DNA of 38,840 nucleotides from Hypsibius dujardini (GCA_001579985.1 LRSR01000757.1:1-38840); one strand, 5' to 3'; positions 20,810 through 31,912 are shown, counted from the first letter of the stretch. Notes: generated by a model not told the origin, from the sequence alone. A program made the numbers and translations.

Positions 20810-22001
20810 TAGTATGCGGAAGTTAAAGGGGCAAACGTTCAAAAACTACCGTACGGCCCACACTCCCAGTCCCCTCTAGCAGAGGCTCCGCCCTTTATGT
20901 CCGAAAAATATTTCGCTGATGCCAATCGATTCCCAGTTGAATTGTGAATTGGAAAGGGCCAAGATACGCGTATTGCAATATATATGATAAGTTACGCTAT
21001 ACAGGAAGTGTAGACAAAAAAGGAACGATATTAGAAATAGGCTGAACTCCTCATACGACTCGTACATATTTGAAGTACTGGGTACAAGTATAACAAGGAC
21101 GTCTGTCTGTCTTCATGCCTTTAGTACCGACAACGGTCAGCCCCATCAGCAGATCGTGGCTAGTACCACTGGATGTGCTGCTGCTGATGTTCACAGTCAT
21201 AAGCCTTAAGGTGTTTTGCCTTTGAATCGACGTCCACATAACGGACCTTGCTTCTAACTGATCGTATGCCTGCCTAGAGGTACTCTACCTACATGTACAT
21301 CCCCGCGTCTGGAACGTGTGATGCCTGGAATTTGTTTTGTCTGGAAATAACTGGAAAACCCGGTGCGACTAGTGCGAATATAATCCGAGTACTTCAAAAC
21401 AAAACCGCGCTGTAAAGCATCGCCATGTGAATCCATTGTCCAGATACCGGTATACCCGGATTGCAGCATAGCCGTCAATAAGTATAGCTACAGATGCTCT
21501 CGACCTCCGAGACAATTCCTCCTGCCGAGTGGGAAGCCATTGAGCGAGGGTACATGTCAGATTAGAGTTTTGTTCTAATGTGTTTACTGCCACTATTCGT
21601 ATGACTCACGCTTTGGGTTGTGTGTCTTACAACCCAACACTGATTCACACTCCGGAGAAGCACACCGCGGGCCGTCATGCACAGATTAATTGTTTCTTAT
21701 TCCAGAGCTCTACTTTTTTTTATCTCCCATTATGAAGTTCAATCGAAATTTCTGCTCTTCCCTGTTTGGATGCGTCTGATCGTTCTGGTGTGGAACGAGA
21801 AGGCTTGCGCGGCTCGTCCGTGGCAGTCCGTACTGCAGCTCCGGATTCCCGCTAGTCCGACAGACCAAGGCTCTTCGACCGTCGCTGTCATCGTACCCGA
21901 GAACGGAACAAGGGCCAGTGCGATCACGCAATCATTATCTTCGTCACCTTATACGACAGCAATAAGTCATCCTGTTGTCTCGTCCAGCAGCAGCAACACA
22001 A
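20685..22001 (+). repeat. Segmental duplication, left copy
   Basis: Direct repeat of 35555-37086. It starts inside the mariner right arm and ends abruptly after AGCAGCAGCAACACAA at 22001, where the right copy continues as coding sequence. Shared blocks include GTAATCCAACAAAA, TATAACAAGGACGTC, AGATACCGGTATACC and the whole LRR exon-3-like region. The left copy lacks the MITE present at 35952-36104. Confidence 0.92.
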
Positions 22002-22039
22002 TTCCGAATTCCGAACTCACACAAATTCCGACTGTGTGA
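21670..22039 (+). pseudogene. Broken copy of LRR-gene exon 3
   Basis: After the acceptor CTTATTCCAG the sequence follows exon 36790-37178, but one base is missing in CTCTTCC-CTGTTTGG (the right copy has CTCTTCCACTGTTTGG). In the frame set by LRR exon 2 this ends at TGA soon after FCSSLFGCV. The open frame 21677-22039 (WNEKACAARPWQ, SSTVAVIVP, SSSSNT) is the downstream frame after that deletion. The copy is cut off at 22001 and its last residues come from unrelated sequence, so it is most likely a dead exon. Confidence 0.7.
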
Positions 22040-22043
22040 GTTC
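22013..22043. repeat. Perfect 11-bp hairpin at a duplication edge
   Basis: GAACTCACACA, a 9-base loop AATTCCGAC, then TGTGTGAGTTC. It lies just past the right boundary of the left duplication copy and contains the stop of the residual open frame. It may mark the breakpoint or a lost element end. Confidence 0.8.
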
Positions 22044-22819
22044 GAAAACTTCTGGTTTTACAGTGAATACCGAGACGTGGCCCGGAATCGCTAAACTCGA
22101 TTTCACACTGGGCATTTACCGTATCAGTTATAGAATACCCCATCGCCCACCACGTAAACTTTTCTGTCTATTAGTAATCAATCAATAATCAAGTTCATCT
22201 TTGATACATAGTGAAAGAATTACCTAAAGCATGAAGTCATACAGTAAATATGTTTTTGGTTCTCGCTATTACATTCGCATCACAATAAACCATCGACATA
22301 TTCAGTTAATAGGGTTAGAATTTCCAATTTGGAGTAAGGCCAGGAACAGACTTCAATCTTTACAGTGGGATGATAAGCCGAGTTCGAAATGAACACCCCT
22401 TCTTCTAGATAAATTTACAGCCCGGCAAGTTGTTCATGTGTGGTTTTAACGCTTGCCTTCAAAGATCACGGCGAGCTTTCGCTATTGCCTTGAACAATTT
22501 GCTAATTACGGGTTGAGTAGAACTTTGCATCTTTTTGTGTTCGAAAATTTGCTGTTTTATCTGCTCAAGTCTGCTTGCATGCTTATGCAATATTCCCGGA
22601 CAGACGTGAGTGGCTAAGCGGTTTGATACACGGGCGAGAATTTTGCGAAAATGCCTCGCACCCTCTCGTGCGACGGTAAAGGATCGTTTATGCAGTAATT
22701 AATTCGGTACGTTAAAGCGCTATAGCGGATTGAGAAAGCAAAAATAACCGAGCGCCTTAAATAATTCGGTCCACGACCAGATGGAAACATTCTTTTATAC
22801 CATAAACTGCGGAGTCGCC
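22044..22819. other. No gene seen
   Basis: AT-rich sequence between the broken exon copy and the SleB-like gene; it would be the 3' flank of the latter. A GTGGCTAAGCGG stretch near 22610 resembles a tRNA A box, but no B box follows. Confidence 0.4.
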
Positions 22820-23260
22820 TCATCGAAACTCAAATTTGGTTCGGTAAAAGCGATGGTCACCAATCTCCACTGTTTTTTCGACGTTGGCCAGCCAGTTGGG
22901 TTTGCCGCCAGTTGCTGGGTTGTTTTGCGTATCAGTCCCCGGATTGTGAAAATGATCGGCCTTTTTAGTCAGATCGGGATGGTCTTTGAAGACGGTCGGT
23001 AGCCATGCTCCAATCTGGTTGAATGCGTCGAGCTCCTTCACGGCAATGTCCCCCTTGTTCCAGCACTCAAACTGACGCGGATGCATGCAGACGCCCTCGT
23101 AAGAGTCGCCGCCCCAGTAGGACTTGTTTTGGTCCACACGGTTTTTGATGACCCAAGCCACCGCCACCTGGCCAGCTTTGCTCTCGCCTCGCGCCTCGCC
23201 GTAGATTGTCTTCTGGAGGACCTCAAAGGCGTTGGAACCTGGTTTAGGATCTGGAGCCAT
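22820..23260 (-). CDS. SleB-type cell wall hydrolase (bacterial-like), intronless
   Basis: A 146-codon uninterrupted frame. The family (Hydrolase_2; spore cortex-lytic SleB/CwlJ of bacteria) cleaves peptidoglycan glycan strands. Seen: LQKTIYGEARGESKAGQVAV at about 14-33 with the GEARGE signature, whose first Glu is the expected catalytic acid, then AWVIKNRV, GVCMHPRQFECW, a Gly-Ala-Trp-Leu stretch, ADHFHNPGT, NPATGGKPNW and the terminal IGDHRFYR, which matches the usual H-x-FY ending. Its length equals the isolated catalytic domain of bacterial enzymes. No signal peptide is evident: the N terminus is MAPDPKPGSNAF, and an in-frame stop lies about 33 bases upstream of the ATG. Neighbours are LINE ORF1 head-to-head (182 bp to its first ATG) and intron/duplication sequence. 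The surroundings are plainly animal, so this suggests horizontal gain; contamination is unlikely inside one contiguous locus but untested. Confidence 0.86.
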   Translation of the reverse strand: MAPDPKPGSNAFEVLQKTIYGEARGESKAGQVAVAWVIKNRVDQNKSYWGGDSYEGVCMHPRQFECWNKGDIAVKELDAFNQIGAWLPTVFKDHPDLTKKADHFHNPGTDTQNNPATGGKPNWLANVEKTVEIGDHRFYRTKFEFR

Positions 23261-23441
23261 GTTTTGACGGTTGGCTTCACGTAGTTCGCCTGACGCTTAA
23301 CGTCTGTAGCTGCGTCAAAAATAAACTTATTTGAGACTAAAAATGTGCATGAAAATTTTCCCTAGCAGTGGTTTCGCTTTATAGGTCTCACCTATTAAAA
23401 GTCGATTGTTGCCGTAAACAAAAAGGTCGAGGAGATTCTCC

Positions 23442-24289
23442 TTGAAAACTTTCCAAACTCGAGACCCGCCATCTTGGGCGAGGGTGGCTGCCCAAAAGCC
23501 ACGTCTCGAGCATGCACTCGTAATTTGTCCTTCAAAAATTTCCCAGAATCGCAGTGCTGCTTTCAGCGAGATGAGTCGAAATTTGAAGAATGTTGGTCTG
23601 ACTGCCACTGAATTGGGTATGACTGACATGAGAGTGACTGCTTCTGGAAAGACAGTTGCAACCTTCAGCGACGCCGATGCCTGTCGTAAGGCAGAGGTGA
23701 GACTCAATAGCAACAAGGCGGCCTTGGAGATTGAGCGAGTAGCTGCCCCTACTGAGCGCAAGCCACGTATAATTGTGCGCGCTGTTCCGAAGCAGATGAA
23801 AGAGGAAGATCTCCTGGACGCCATGTGTGCGCAATGTAACGTCCCCAAGACTGAAATGAGTGTCATAAAAAAACTTACGAGTCGAGATGAGACTCTTGAC
23901 AATTGTGCTCTGGTGATCGAAACTTCCGGGGACGCCCGAAGCGCCTTATTGGCGAAAGAACGTTTTTTCATCGACACAGATACCGGATTCTTTCGCTGCT
24001 CAATCGCCGACCATCACTACATTCCACAGTGCTTTAAGTGCTGGCACTACGGCCACACCCAGGTCAACTGCCGACAAAAGGACCCCCGATGCGGCAAGTG
24101 TGCTGGATAACACGCCTCAGATGTTTGCACCGAAAATGGGACAGATACGTGCATCAATTGTATCGGACGCGAGGGCGTTGTTCCCCATCCGGATTGGCAA
24201 GCGTCTGTGTATTCATATGCCAAGACGAGACTCACCCATCCATCAGTCAACCGTAGTCGTGTGTTTACTTCAAAAAATCAATACTGAGC
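23442..24289 (+). pseudogene. LINE ORF1 (gag-like, zinc knuckle), premature stop
   Basis: An RNA-binding protein of the retrotransposon particle. The open frame runs 23442-24110; a later ATG at 23571 (MSRNLKNVGLTATELG) is an equally good start. It has a basic middle (AAPTERKPRIIVRAVP), a CCHC knuckle CFKCWHYGHTQVNC near the end and a second cysteine group CGKC. An in-frame TAA at 24108-24110 then interrupts it. The same frame continues coding-like (HASDVCTENGTDTCINC, GVVPHPDWQASVYSYAKTRL) to a TGA at 24287-24289, so the stop is a late mutation. Confidence 0.82.
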
Positions 24290-24337
24290 TGCGCAACTGC
24301 AAGTTCTAAATTGTCTACACTGCCGAATCTGAATTTA

Positions 24338-25080
24338 ATGAAATTTTTTCTCTTGAACATTGACGGTCTAAAAGTAAAACTTGACAGATTTCGACCCCAG
24401 ATTTGTAACACAATCGATTCATTTGACATTTGCGTCTTTATTGAGAGGAAGTTTTCACGGGGTGATGTTGTGCCAGATCTTCTCGATTATAAATGGATTC
24501 ACAAGCGGCGCTCTGTATATAATGGTGGTGGAATATCTGTCATGGCGAAAAAACTATTTTCTGTAACCTCCTTTGCGATTGATCTTGAAGATGTACTAGC
24601 TGTTGAGATTACCACCCCTGGCTCCCTTGAAAAACTGATTTGCTGTTTACTTTCCTCCGCGAGACTCCACTAAGGCATTGCCTGATGCAGAATTTTTGGA
24701 ACGATTGATGACTACCTTTTTGTCGGCGCGTAAAATTTCTAAGACTGTTATATTGTGTGATGATTTCAATGCCCGAGTTGGTACAACTGCGTGACAATCA
24801 GTGAGAACTTCGATTCAACTTTGTCTGGACCCTTGACTTATGTGGAAACAGTGAACATTGATGATATCAGCAATGGGCGTGGCGCTCGTTTCCTCGAATT
24901 TTGTTCCTCTTGTGGATTGGCAATCTTAAATGGCTTAAAAGATTTCGGTAAAAATTTTCCGTCTGAATATATCTGTAAGCGATGGAACTGAATGTCCGTC
25001 GTGGACTACGTGTTGTGCCACTTGACCAGATTAATCATGTTGACCGCTTCTTTTTTCCAACTAGTCTTGATTTCATTTCT
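24338..25080 (+). pseudogene. LINE ORF2, APE endonuclease part, frameshifted
   Basis: Target-site nicking domain. In order: FFLLNIDGL near the start, DICVFIERKFS, YKWIHKRRSVYNGGGISVMA, a frame change near 24645, YFPPRDSTKALPDAEF, ILCDDFNARVG (GDFNA-type motif), then after a stop and shift NGRGARFLEFCSSCGLAILN and finally SVVDYVLCHL in another frame near 25000 (the SxxDY/H motif). At least three breaks, so inactive. Confidence 0.82.
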
Positions 25081-25699
25081 GATTACGTCTCGTTGGGTGT
25101 CGAATATCGTTTCCTCCCAAAAGTTTTAAAAACAAAACCACTTCCAAAAAAATCAAAAAATACCAACGTTTCGAACGTGTATGAAGCTGTATCTTCGAAT
25201 GCCCTACTGTTGCCTGAACAATGTGACACCGAGACGGGTGCCGCGGCTTTCTCGTATTTATTTAAGATCGAATCTGTTTGTGGAATTCCAAAGTGTGATA
25301 ATCAAAACAACACAATCAACTGGGTGAATAATCATGAAGAGATAAAAATAAACAAACTGAAAACTGAAAAAACTTGGTTGTGGAAACTGCTAAATACACT
25401 GTCACGAGAATCGAATGAATTTATTACTAATTTTTCTCGATTTGGCACATTGAACATCGAATTCGAAAAAACTGTACGAAATAACAATTTCACTATGAGT
25501 CAGCAGTTATAGTCTGACTGTCTGAAAAACAGATCTCGGGACCCAAGAAAATACTGGAAAGAAATTGGTTACGGCGTGTGCTCGGACGATTCGATTGATG
25601 AATTTGAAAAAATCAACCTTCCTTCACTCTTTAATTATTTTTCTGCCCTTGCGAAACAAAAGTCTCCGCCTGTCCCTTATAATTAAAATATTTTTAATC

Positions 25700-26990
25700 T
25701 AGAGCCAAACAAAATTTTAGACGATCCAATTTTCGCGTTTGAAGTTCAGCGTGTAATCCAACAACTGGCCGCAGCAACGTCAAGCGGCGCATACCCAGTA
25801 TCCGCAGTAGATTTCAAATGGATGGCAGGGGATAATCGATTTTGCAGAGCCCTTACTGATGCGCTAGACTACGTGTATCAGTCAGGTTCTATTCCTGATA
25901 AATGGACTTGCGGTGTCTTGAGTCTAATTCCAAAGCCAAACAAGGAATCACATCCGTCAAACTGTCCGCCACTGTCCGTCTTGCCCTTAGTGTCTCGTAT
26001 TCTGTCCTCTGTCATCGCAAACCGATTGGAGGCGTGGGCCGATCTCAATGACAATCAGGCGGGTTTCCGCAAATACCGCTCGATTTTTGATCAAATCTTT
26101 ATTGTAACTGCTCTTTGTGAACGCGCCATTTTCGAGAACCACCAAATGTATATCGCATTCATCGATTATTTGTCAGCTTTTGACACTGTTTCTCACTAAA
26201 AACTGTGTAATATTCTTATTAGAAGAGGCATATCTCCCACTGCTCTCAAATACCTGCAGACATTGTAAGGCAAAGCTACAAATAAGATCAAGTGGCGGGG
26301 CAAGTTATCTGACCCCTACCAACTTGAAACAGGCGTTCGACAAGGAGATCCTTGTTCTGGGATACTGTTCAATATCTATCTCGACGCACTGACTGACACC
26401 GTGGCAGATGGGAGAGTCACATTGGTGAAACTGGGTGGACAGAATGTTTTCTTACTGAAATACGCCGACGATGTTGCTCTGTTTTCATACTGCCAAAAAG
26501 AACTGCAGATCTCGTTGGACCGATTGACTACTTTTTCAAACGGACATGATTTATTTGTTAACGTGAAAGGCTACCGTTGGCTACCGTTGCAAGTACTGGC
26601 TCTTTTTGTGCTGAAATCTTAGATGAAAATGTGCGGGCGGATCAGATCGAAGTACAATTTTTGAAGAACGTTTTTGATCTACGGCATTCCACGCCAACTG
26701 ATGCATTGGTCGATCTAACTGGTCGTGTGCCGCAAAGCCACCGCCATTCTCTTGCAGGTGAAATTCATCATCCGAGCGCTACGACGGAAGTCTGGATTGT
26801 TGTTCGCAGCGATGCAGCTCGCCATTGACAACGCCAAACTACGGAAGCGCTTCTGGTTCCGCTCAGCCATGCAACCATGGGCCGATATCATGGAACAGGA
26901 CTGGACCGAAGACGCAGCTTGGTGGACTGCTGTCCTGACCAGGGAACCGCCATCGGCACTCAACAAAAAGAAGGACATGAAATTCTGGAT
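25700..26990 (+). pseudogene. LINE ORF2, reverse transcriptase and C-terminal part
   Basis: RT palm and fingers pieces: FEVQRVIQQLAAATSSGAYP, YQSGSIPDKWTCGVLSLIPK, NRLEAWADLNDNQAGFRKYR, MYIAFIDYLSAFDTVS (first catalytic Asp), ETGVRQGDP equivalent disturbed by a shift near 26340, then the catalytic box KYADDVALFS at about 26458-26487. Downstream VQFLKNVFDLRHSTPTDAL and FWFRSAMQPWADIMEQDW follow in shifted frames. The stretch 25080-25700 between endonuclease and RT is coding-like but broken. No intact protein can be made. Confidence 0.85.
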
Positions 26991-27000
26991 GAAATCTTAA

Positions 27001-28390
27001 TGATATCTTCACTTTGCGCCCGCCTGATGTTATCCGACCTTTTATTATTTAAAAAGCCCTATTCAAGACAAATATTTGGCAATTATCAGAATTTTAAAAA
27101 ATATTCAGTGAGCCATATTTTTCACATTCGTGTGAATCCAAAAAGTGGAGAAGAATGTCCCATTTTTTATTTTCTCAAACATTTTTAAAAAATTCAAAAC
27201 TGAATAAATTACAAAAATTACAAAAGAATATTGTAGACAAATAGAATACACTTGCTAAAATGCAAAACCAATACATTCGGTGAGCAACTTTAGATTTGGC
27301 AATCATTTCAGTTTTGGCAAGTCGCGAGCCTCCGACATCTTCCCTGTAGCCGCGGCACTGGACTTCACTCAGAATCTTTAAGCCATCTACCAACGTTTTT
27401 TAATCCTCGGTAATTTTGCTAACTTATTTACAAAATATGTTTGACAAAAACGCAATTTAAGAGTTGCAGCCCTATGTCCAAAAGTGCCACCGCTGATTTT
27501 AAAATTTCGTCCCAAACTTCCGCTCTGAAACGCAACTAATTTTTTTCTGCACCTAGCCATAAAAATGAAAAATTTTCTCTATAGAACTAATAACCCACTA
27601 TGTTTTCCAGAAAATAGCCTTTTAGGTTTGTTGCTCGCTTCCATAATTTGATCTAGCGATGCGATAACAATCTGCCCGCGGGCAATTTTTTACACAGAGA
27701 AACATGGAGCGGGACATCGCATTATTCTGGCGACTTTCTGAAAATTCAAGTCAGCCTCTTTTCGGTGGAGAGCAACAAAAAATCGGCAACGGCGCTTTAA
27801 AAGCCTACTAAATCTGTGACATTTTGGTCAAAGTAGAAAGTTTTAATTATTGCCCGTTGCGAGGCCAACTGCATGAGAATATTTTCCAAAAAGTAAGTTC
27901 CTACCCGGTACATTGGATTTAAAACGCAGCATCAAATGATCGAGCTAGTAAAATATATCGAGCCCGAGCGTTCGAATTTTAATTCCGAACTTACTTCATT
28001 CCACACGAGTGTTTCGAGATTTTGATCTCAGTACGAGTAAGAATACCTGAACGTAAGAGATTAATTCTATTTTTGCAGAACAATTGACTGAGTTTTTTAG
28101 TCTTTCCATCGATTGCACCGATTGCTAGTTATAAATTAATAGCGAGTATTAAGATAAATCACAAAAGCTATAAGTTATGACCGTAGGTACATTCTGTGCA
28201 GGTGTCGCTTCTGCAAGTGTCAACTCCGGACGCCGATACTTGCTTCCATTTCAGGCTTGCCAGTTGTTTTTGGTTTTATTAAAGTAATATAGTGCATGGA
28301 TATTTTTAAAATATAGATCCAATTCTGCCGGATTTAACATGATAATTAAAACGTGCATGGACCACTTATACCCAAATAATTCCCAATCAG
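27001..28390. other. No gene seen
   Basis: AT-rich sequence right of the truncated LINE. No open frame with protein-like composition and no clear repeat structure by eye. Confidence 0.4.
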
Positions 28391-28600
28391 ACAATTCATT
28401 CCTCTCAATTTGTATTCAGACATATCGCACTCCGTAAGCTTAATGGTTACTCGCACAAATTACGTTGTGCAGGATATCGTTCTCGTCGTAATCGGTCGCG
28501 TTTTGTTGCTCCTCCCACTGCTCAAACGTCATTGATTTCAGGCAGCAGCTGTTGGAAATTCACCGACGACAGCTCTCAAACAGCAAGCAAGGTGGTAAAC
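28391..28600 (+). other. Possible exon, unknown protein
   Basis: After an acceptor-like CCCAATCAG there is a stop-free frame (FVFRHIALRKLNGYSHKLRC, then RSRRNRSRFVAPPTAQ, CWKFTDDSSQTASK) reaching a donor-like AG|GTGGTA near 28594. The frame stays open to 28723 (TGA). It is arginine-rich and not recognised; it may be an exon or chance. Confidence 0.25.
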
Positions 28601-28866
28601 CTCCACATCGATCTCCACAACGTTCACACGAGTCAAGTTTTTTCTTATTCGTTTCTTTCCAGGGCGACGACCACCACTGACTACAATTTTCACCTACATG
28701 TGAACCTTATAATGACGCCTTGACTTTATGATTACGTTTAACGCAGAATTGACAAAAACATGTTACCTTTGGGTTTTCCTGCGATTCGTCTGGCAAGATA
28801 GGACTGCTGCTTAAACAGTGATACAGTGGTGTTGAAATATATTGTTCAGTTTTACTGCTATTGTAC

Positions 28867-29037
28867 ATGGCGACTCTTCGTACCGAGCTCATTGAAGCTT
28901 TCGATAAGCAGTTTCAAGCAAATACAAGCGTGAGGAACTTAGCCCGCGGCGAGCTGCTGCCTCAAGCAAGTTCGTCAAAATTCAAGCCCTCAAATGCATT
29001 GCAAGACCGGCAATATTTAAAATTGGCGCGGTTATGA
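28867..29037 (+). CDS. Small ORF, 56 codons, unknown
   Basis: Starts ATG GCG ACT (MATLRTELIEAFDKQFQANT) and ends LQDRQYLKLARL-stop. It is hydrophilic and predicted helical. An AATAAA lies 9 bases past the stop. It could be a small gene or a last exon. No family recognised and no upstream exon proven. Confidence 0.3.
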   Translation: MATLRTELIEAFDKQFQANTSVRNLARGELLPQASSSKFKPSNALQDRQYLKLARL

Positions 29038-29214
29038 CATTTTGAAAAATAAAAGTTCACACTTTTGTTTTAAATGTATGCATTCTGTTTATTAATTTGC
29101 ACTATTTTAGGCCCTGCGTCCCGTGATTTTTTTAGTCTGCTACACTGTTACCTGGAATTATCCGTACGCCAGCCTTCTTAGACCCCGCAAGCGCCATTCT
29201 TTCTTCTTTCCGAT

Positions 29215-29430
29215 TTAATTGAGGAAGGTGACGGCATTCAACTTACCAATGTTGTGGCATATGGAACCCATGATGTCGTACGATAGCTCCTTCAGGCAAA
29301 CAGTGGCTCCTGCAGTTTTTGCATGGAAGTATGGTAGAATACGGCCTCCAAGTAAAGAAACTCTGACGAAGGATTTCTCCGCCCAGCTGTAATTGTGAGC
29401 CAATCCATCGTTCCAAATGAAGACATCCAT
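29215..29430 (-). CDS. Open frame, 71 codons, unknown
   Basis: Minus-strand frame MDVFIWNDGLAHNYSWAEKS ... GGRILPYFHAKTAGATVCLK ... IMGSICHNIGKLNAVTFLN-stop. Composition is protein-like (Trp, Tyr, Cys, His), but no family is recognised and no splice context is clear. It may be a transposon fragment. Confidence 0.25.
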   Translation of the reverse strand: MDVFIWNDGLAHNYSWAEKSFVRVSLLGGRILPYFHAKTAGATVCLKELSYDIMGSICHNIGKLNAVTFLN

Positions 29431-31242
29431 CTCCTAGTTCCGATTGATATATTGTAGTTCTCTCTGTGACCAGTTACGCAGCACGCGATCTCCAACTCAC
29501 TGCAAAATAAAAATATTATTATTGCAGCTAATTTGAATACGGGAGATAAGATTACAAGTACCCCTCCCCTCTACACTTACCGGTGTTGACCAATTTTTTT
29601 GGTACTTCAGATTGCGGATTTGTTACAGAACAAATTTAATCGTTTTTTTTGTAATCGTAATTTTTATTGTTTTGCATTAGAAAATGCCAAAAGGCGCGGC
29701 GGAAGGCGAAAAAACCGTTTTTCAAGCAATTTCTCAAGTCTACTTTGTGCGCAATTGTTTTTGGCGCCGTTCGTATTTCCGGTCGATCTGCTCTTGTTGT
29801 TTTCAAATCTGTTTTGAGTTTTAATCAGCATATCTACAACTGCTTAAAACCGATGCTGAAAAACCTTCCCTACAGTTTGGAAGCGAATTCAACGATTTTG
29901 TTTCAAAACAAAGCGCCGTACTACGGGGCAAGAGTATTATGTATTTGTATTATATATGTATTTCGGTATAGATTTGTTTATTTGTTTAATGTTGCGTCAG
30001 CATATTTATTTACATTAACTAAATAAATAATTAAATGAATAAATAATTATTTTTTTCGGGTCATTGGTGGATACCAATGACGAGGAAGATAAAGATCATG
30101 CCGTATCCCTCCACCTTCAATAAGTGTATAAAGTTCGCCTAGAACAGATCCATTCCGAGAACGAGGTTTTTAAGCTAGAACTAGAAAGCGAGTTTTGCTA
30201 GTTGTGAGATGGAATTTTTCCGCTCGGTTCGCCAGCTGGTCGAGGACCAGGAAAAAGTAAGAAGCATGGGCGCATGGCACAGCTATTTAAGTAATGATTG
30301 AGTACTTTTGTTACTTCTCGTACTAGCTATTTAAAATTAATGGACCGAAATAGTTCTAAACTTCATTGTTGCAATAATATGCAAGCAAAATATGTATTAA
30401 TACTTGCAACCTGCTGTTACTTGCAGGTGACCGCTATAAAAGATGACGGATCACTGAAAATGGGTGCAAAGTCGGGTGCGCTTTCACCGATGTATTCGGC
30501 TGATTTACCTGTGAAATCGAACGAGATTCTTAAATACGCGTTTCAGGCTGCAAAGGGCAAGACGCCGTTAAAGATTGCAGCATCGTTTGCAGTTTTTGTG
30601 GGTGCTTTTCATCGGCAGTATAAGGGAGATCCCGCCCGTTTCACCGCACCAACGGTACACAACACTACCAAGCAAGCCACTGAAATAAGCGCTGGAGGAG
30701 ATTGCGTCGGGGTATTCGGTGCGTAAAGCTGCATTCAAATAGGCATTTCTCAGTTCACGCTGGAGCGATACGAGACGAACTCTAACAAAAAGAAGCCCAG
30801 AATCAAAATGAAATTCTTCTAAGATAAAGAGCTTCTCATCGCTGACCTTCTCCTCTGCTACGCGAATATGAACCTGCCATAACACAAATCTATCCTAATA
30901 ACAATTGTTTTTGACTTAGACATAAGAAACTTTTCAAATTAGAATAATTATCAGCTCGGATGCTACAGAGACACACGCATCAAAAGAAGTTTGCTTCTGG
31001 AGACTTCGTTTGCGAACGGCGTTTATTTTTGATGAGTCACATGGTAAACAATATGAATCCTGGATTTCATACATGTTTATTCATATACTGCACCTTGCAG
31101 CATGCAAACACGTGGTCACGAATCTGAAATTTGGTGAGTTCTGGCACAAGCTCACATAAATGTTTAGCAATCAGTTCTGATGCGAGAACTGTGAAGCAAG
31201 ATATGTGTTATGTAAACAAATTCTTACTCCCAACTGAATAAT

Positions 31243-31385
31243 GGAATAAACTTTATAGGCCACATGGTTAAGGCTTACAGGTACGACCAACCTCTTGCTA
31301 CAACAATGGAATTATGAAATAAACTCTATGGGCCACATGGTGAAGGCCCAAAGGCACAGCAACTCTCCTGCTACGTCTCTAAGGG
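31243..31385. repeat. Imperfect tandem duplication, about 75-bp period
   Basis: GGAATAAACTTTATAGGCCA... is followed by GAAATAAACTCTATGGGCCA...; both units continue CATGGT-AAGGC and end in CTCTTGCTAC / CTCCTGCTAC. Non-coding. Confidence 0.75.
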
Positions 31386-31820
31386 ATTGTGAGAGTTTTT
31401 TTAAATTGAGCAAGATTGGCCCGATAGTTTCTGAAATAATAGTGCGGCCGATCCACCATTAATTTTTCTCGTAAAATTTTTTGAAGAAATAAAGCACAGC
31501 AACCAGAAAAGTAAAATAATTAAAAAACTTATCTATGTTTAGATCTGAAGGAATTCCTCGCAGCGGTCGACAGATCAGCAACAGAAGAAATGAACGTCAA
31601 TGAAATATTGGAGTCTCGCAGCTTCATGGACCTGGAGGATCGCCGAAAGAAGGTTAGACCTAACGTTGAGCAATCACCGAAGGCTATTGAGGCTGCCCAA
31701 ATCCGACTTGCATTACCGTTAAAGTCTCACTGATAACCTGAAATCCAGTTTAACGTGCGGTTTGTGGTCAAATTAGTTCTGACGTTCCCCTTTTCAAGTA
31801 AATTATAGTTTCTGATTAAA

Positions 31821-31912
31821 ATGGTAATGGTAGCATATTTCAGATCATGGTGGTAAGGGTAGCATATATCAGATCAAGGTGGTAAAGGTAACATATTATA
31901 TTTCAGATTGCC
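31821..31912. repeat. Three tandem units of about 30 bp
   Basis: Units ATGGT(AA/GGTAA)GGTAGCATAT-TCAGATCA repeated three times, the last decayed (AAGGTGGTAAAGGTAACATA). They lie just before the exon-like block at 31940. Confidence 0.75.

Larger units (their letters stand above)
23330..27000 (+). mobile_element. LINE (non-LTR retrotransposon), near full length, decayed
   Basis: Contains in order a gag-like ORF1 with a zinc knuckle, an APE-type endonuclease, a reverse transcriptase and a C-terminal region, all on the plus strand with several stops and frameshifts. The 5' limit is estimated (sequence between the SleB-like gene and ORF1). At the 3' side similarity to the second copy ends near 26990 (KKDMKFWM), so the 3' end and tail of this copy are missing or replaced. 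The clade was not resolved (Jockey/CR1-like layout). Confidence 0.9.

Noticed and set aside
21710-21931. Minus-strand frames conserved in both duplication copies (also 36794-37012)
   Set aside because: Conservation reflects the duplication itself; the plus-strand frame has the splice sites and in-phase neighbours. Not fully excluded.
22605-22700. GTGGCTAAGCGGTTTGATAC resembling a tRNA-Ser/Leu A box
   Set aside because: No B box or closing acceptor stem follows.
30568-30885. 105-codon minus-strand frame opposite the exon-like block at 30427-30726
   Set aside because: The plus strand has a good acceptor before its frame; neither is recognised, and both cannot be real.
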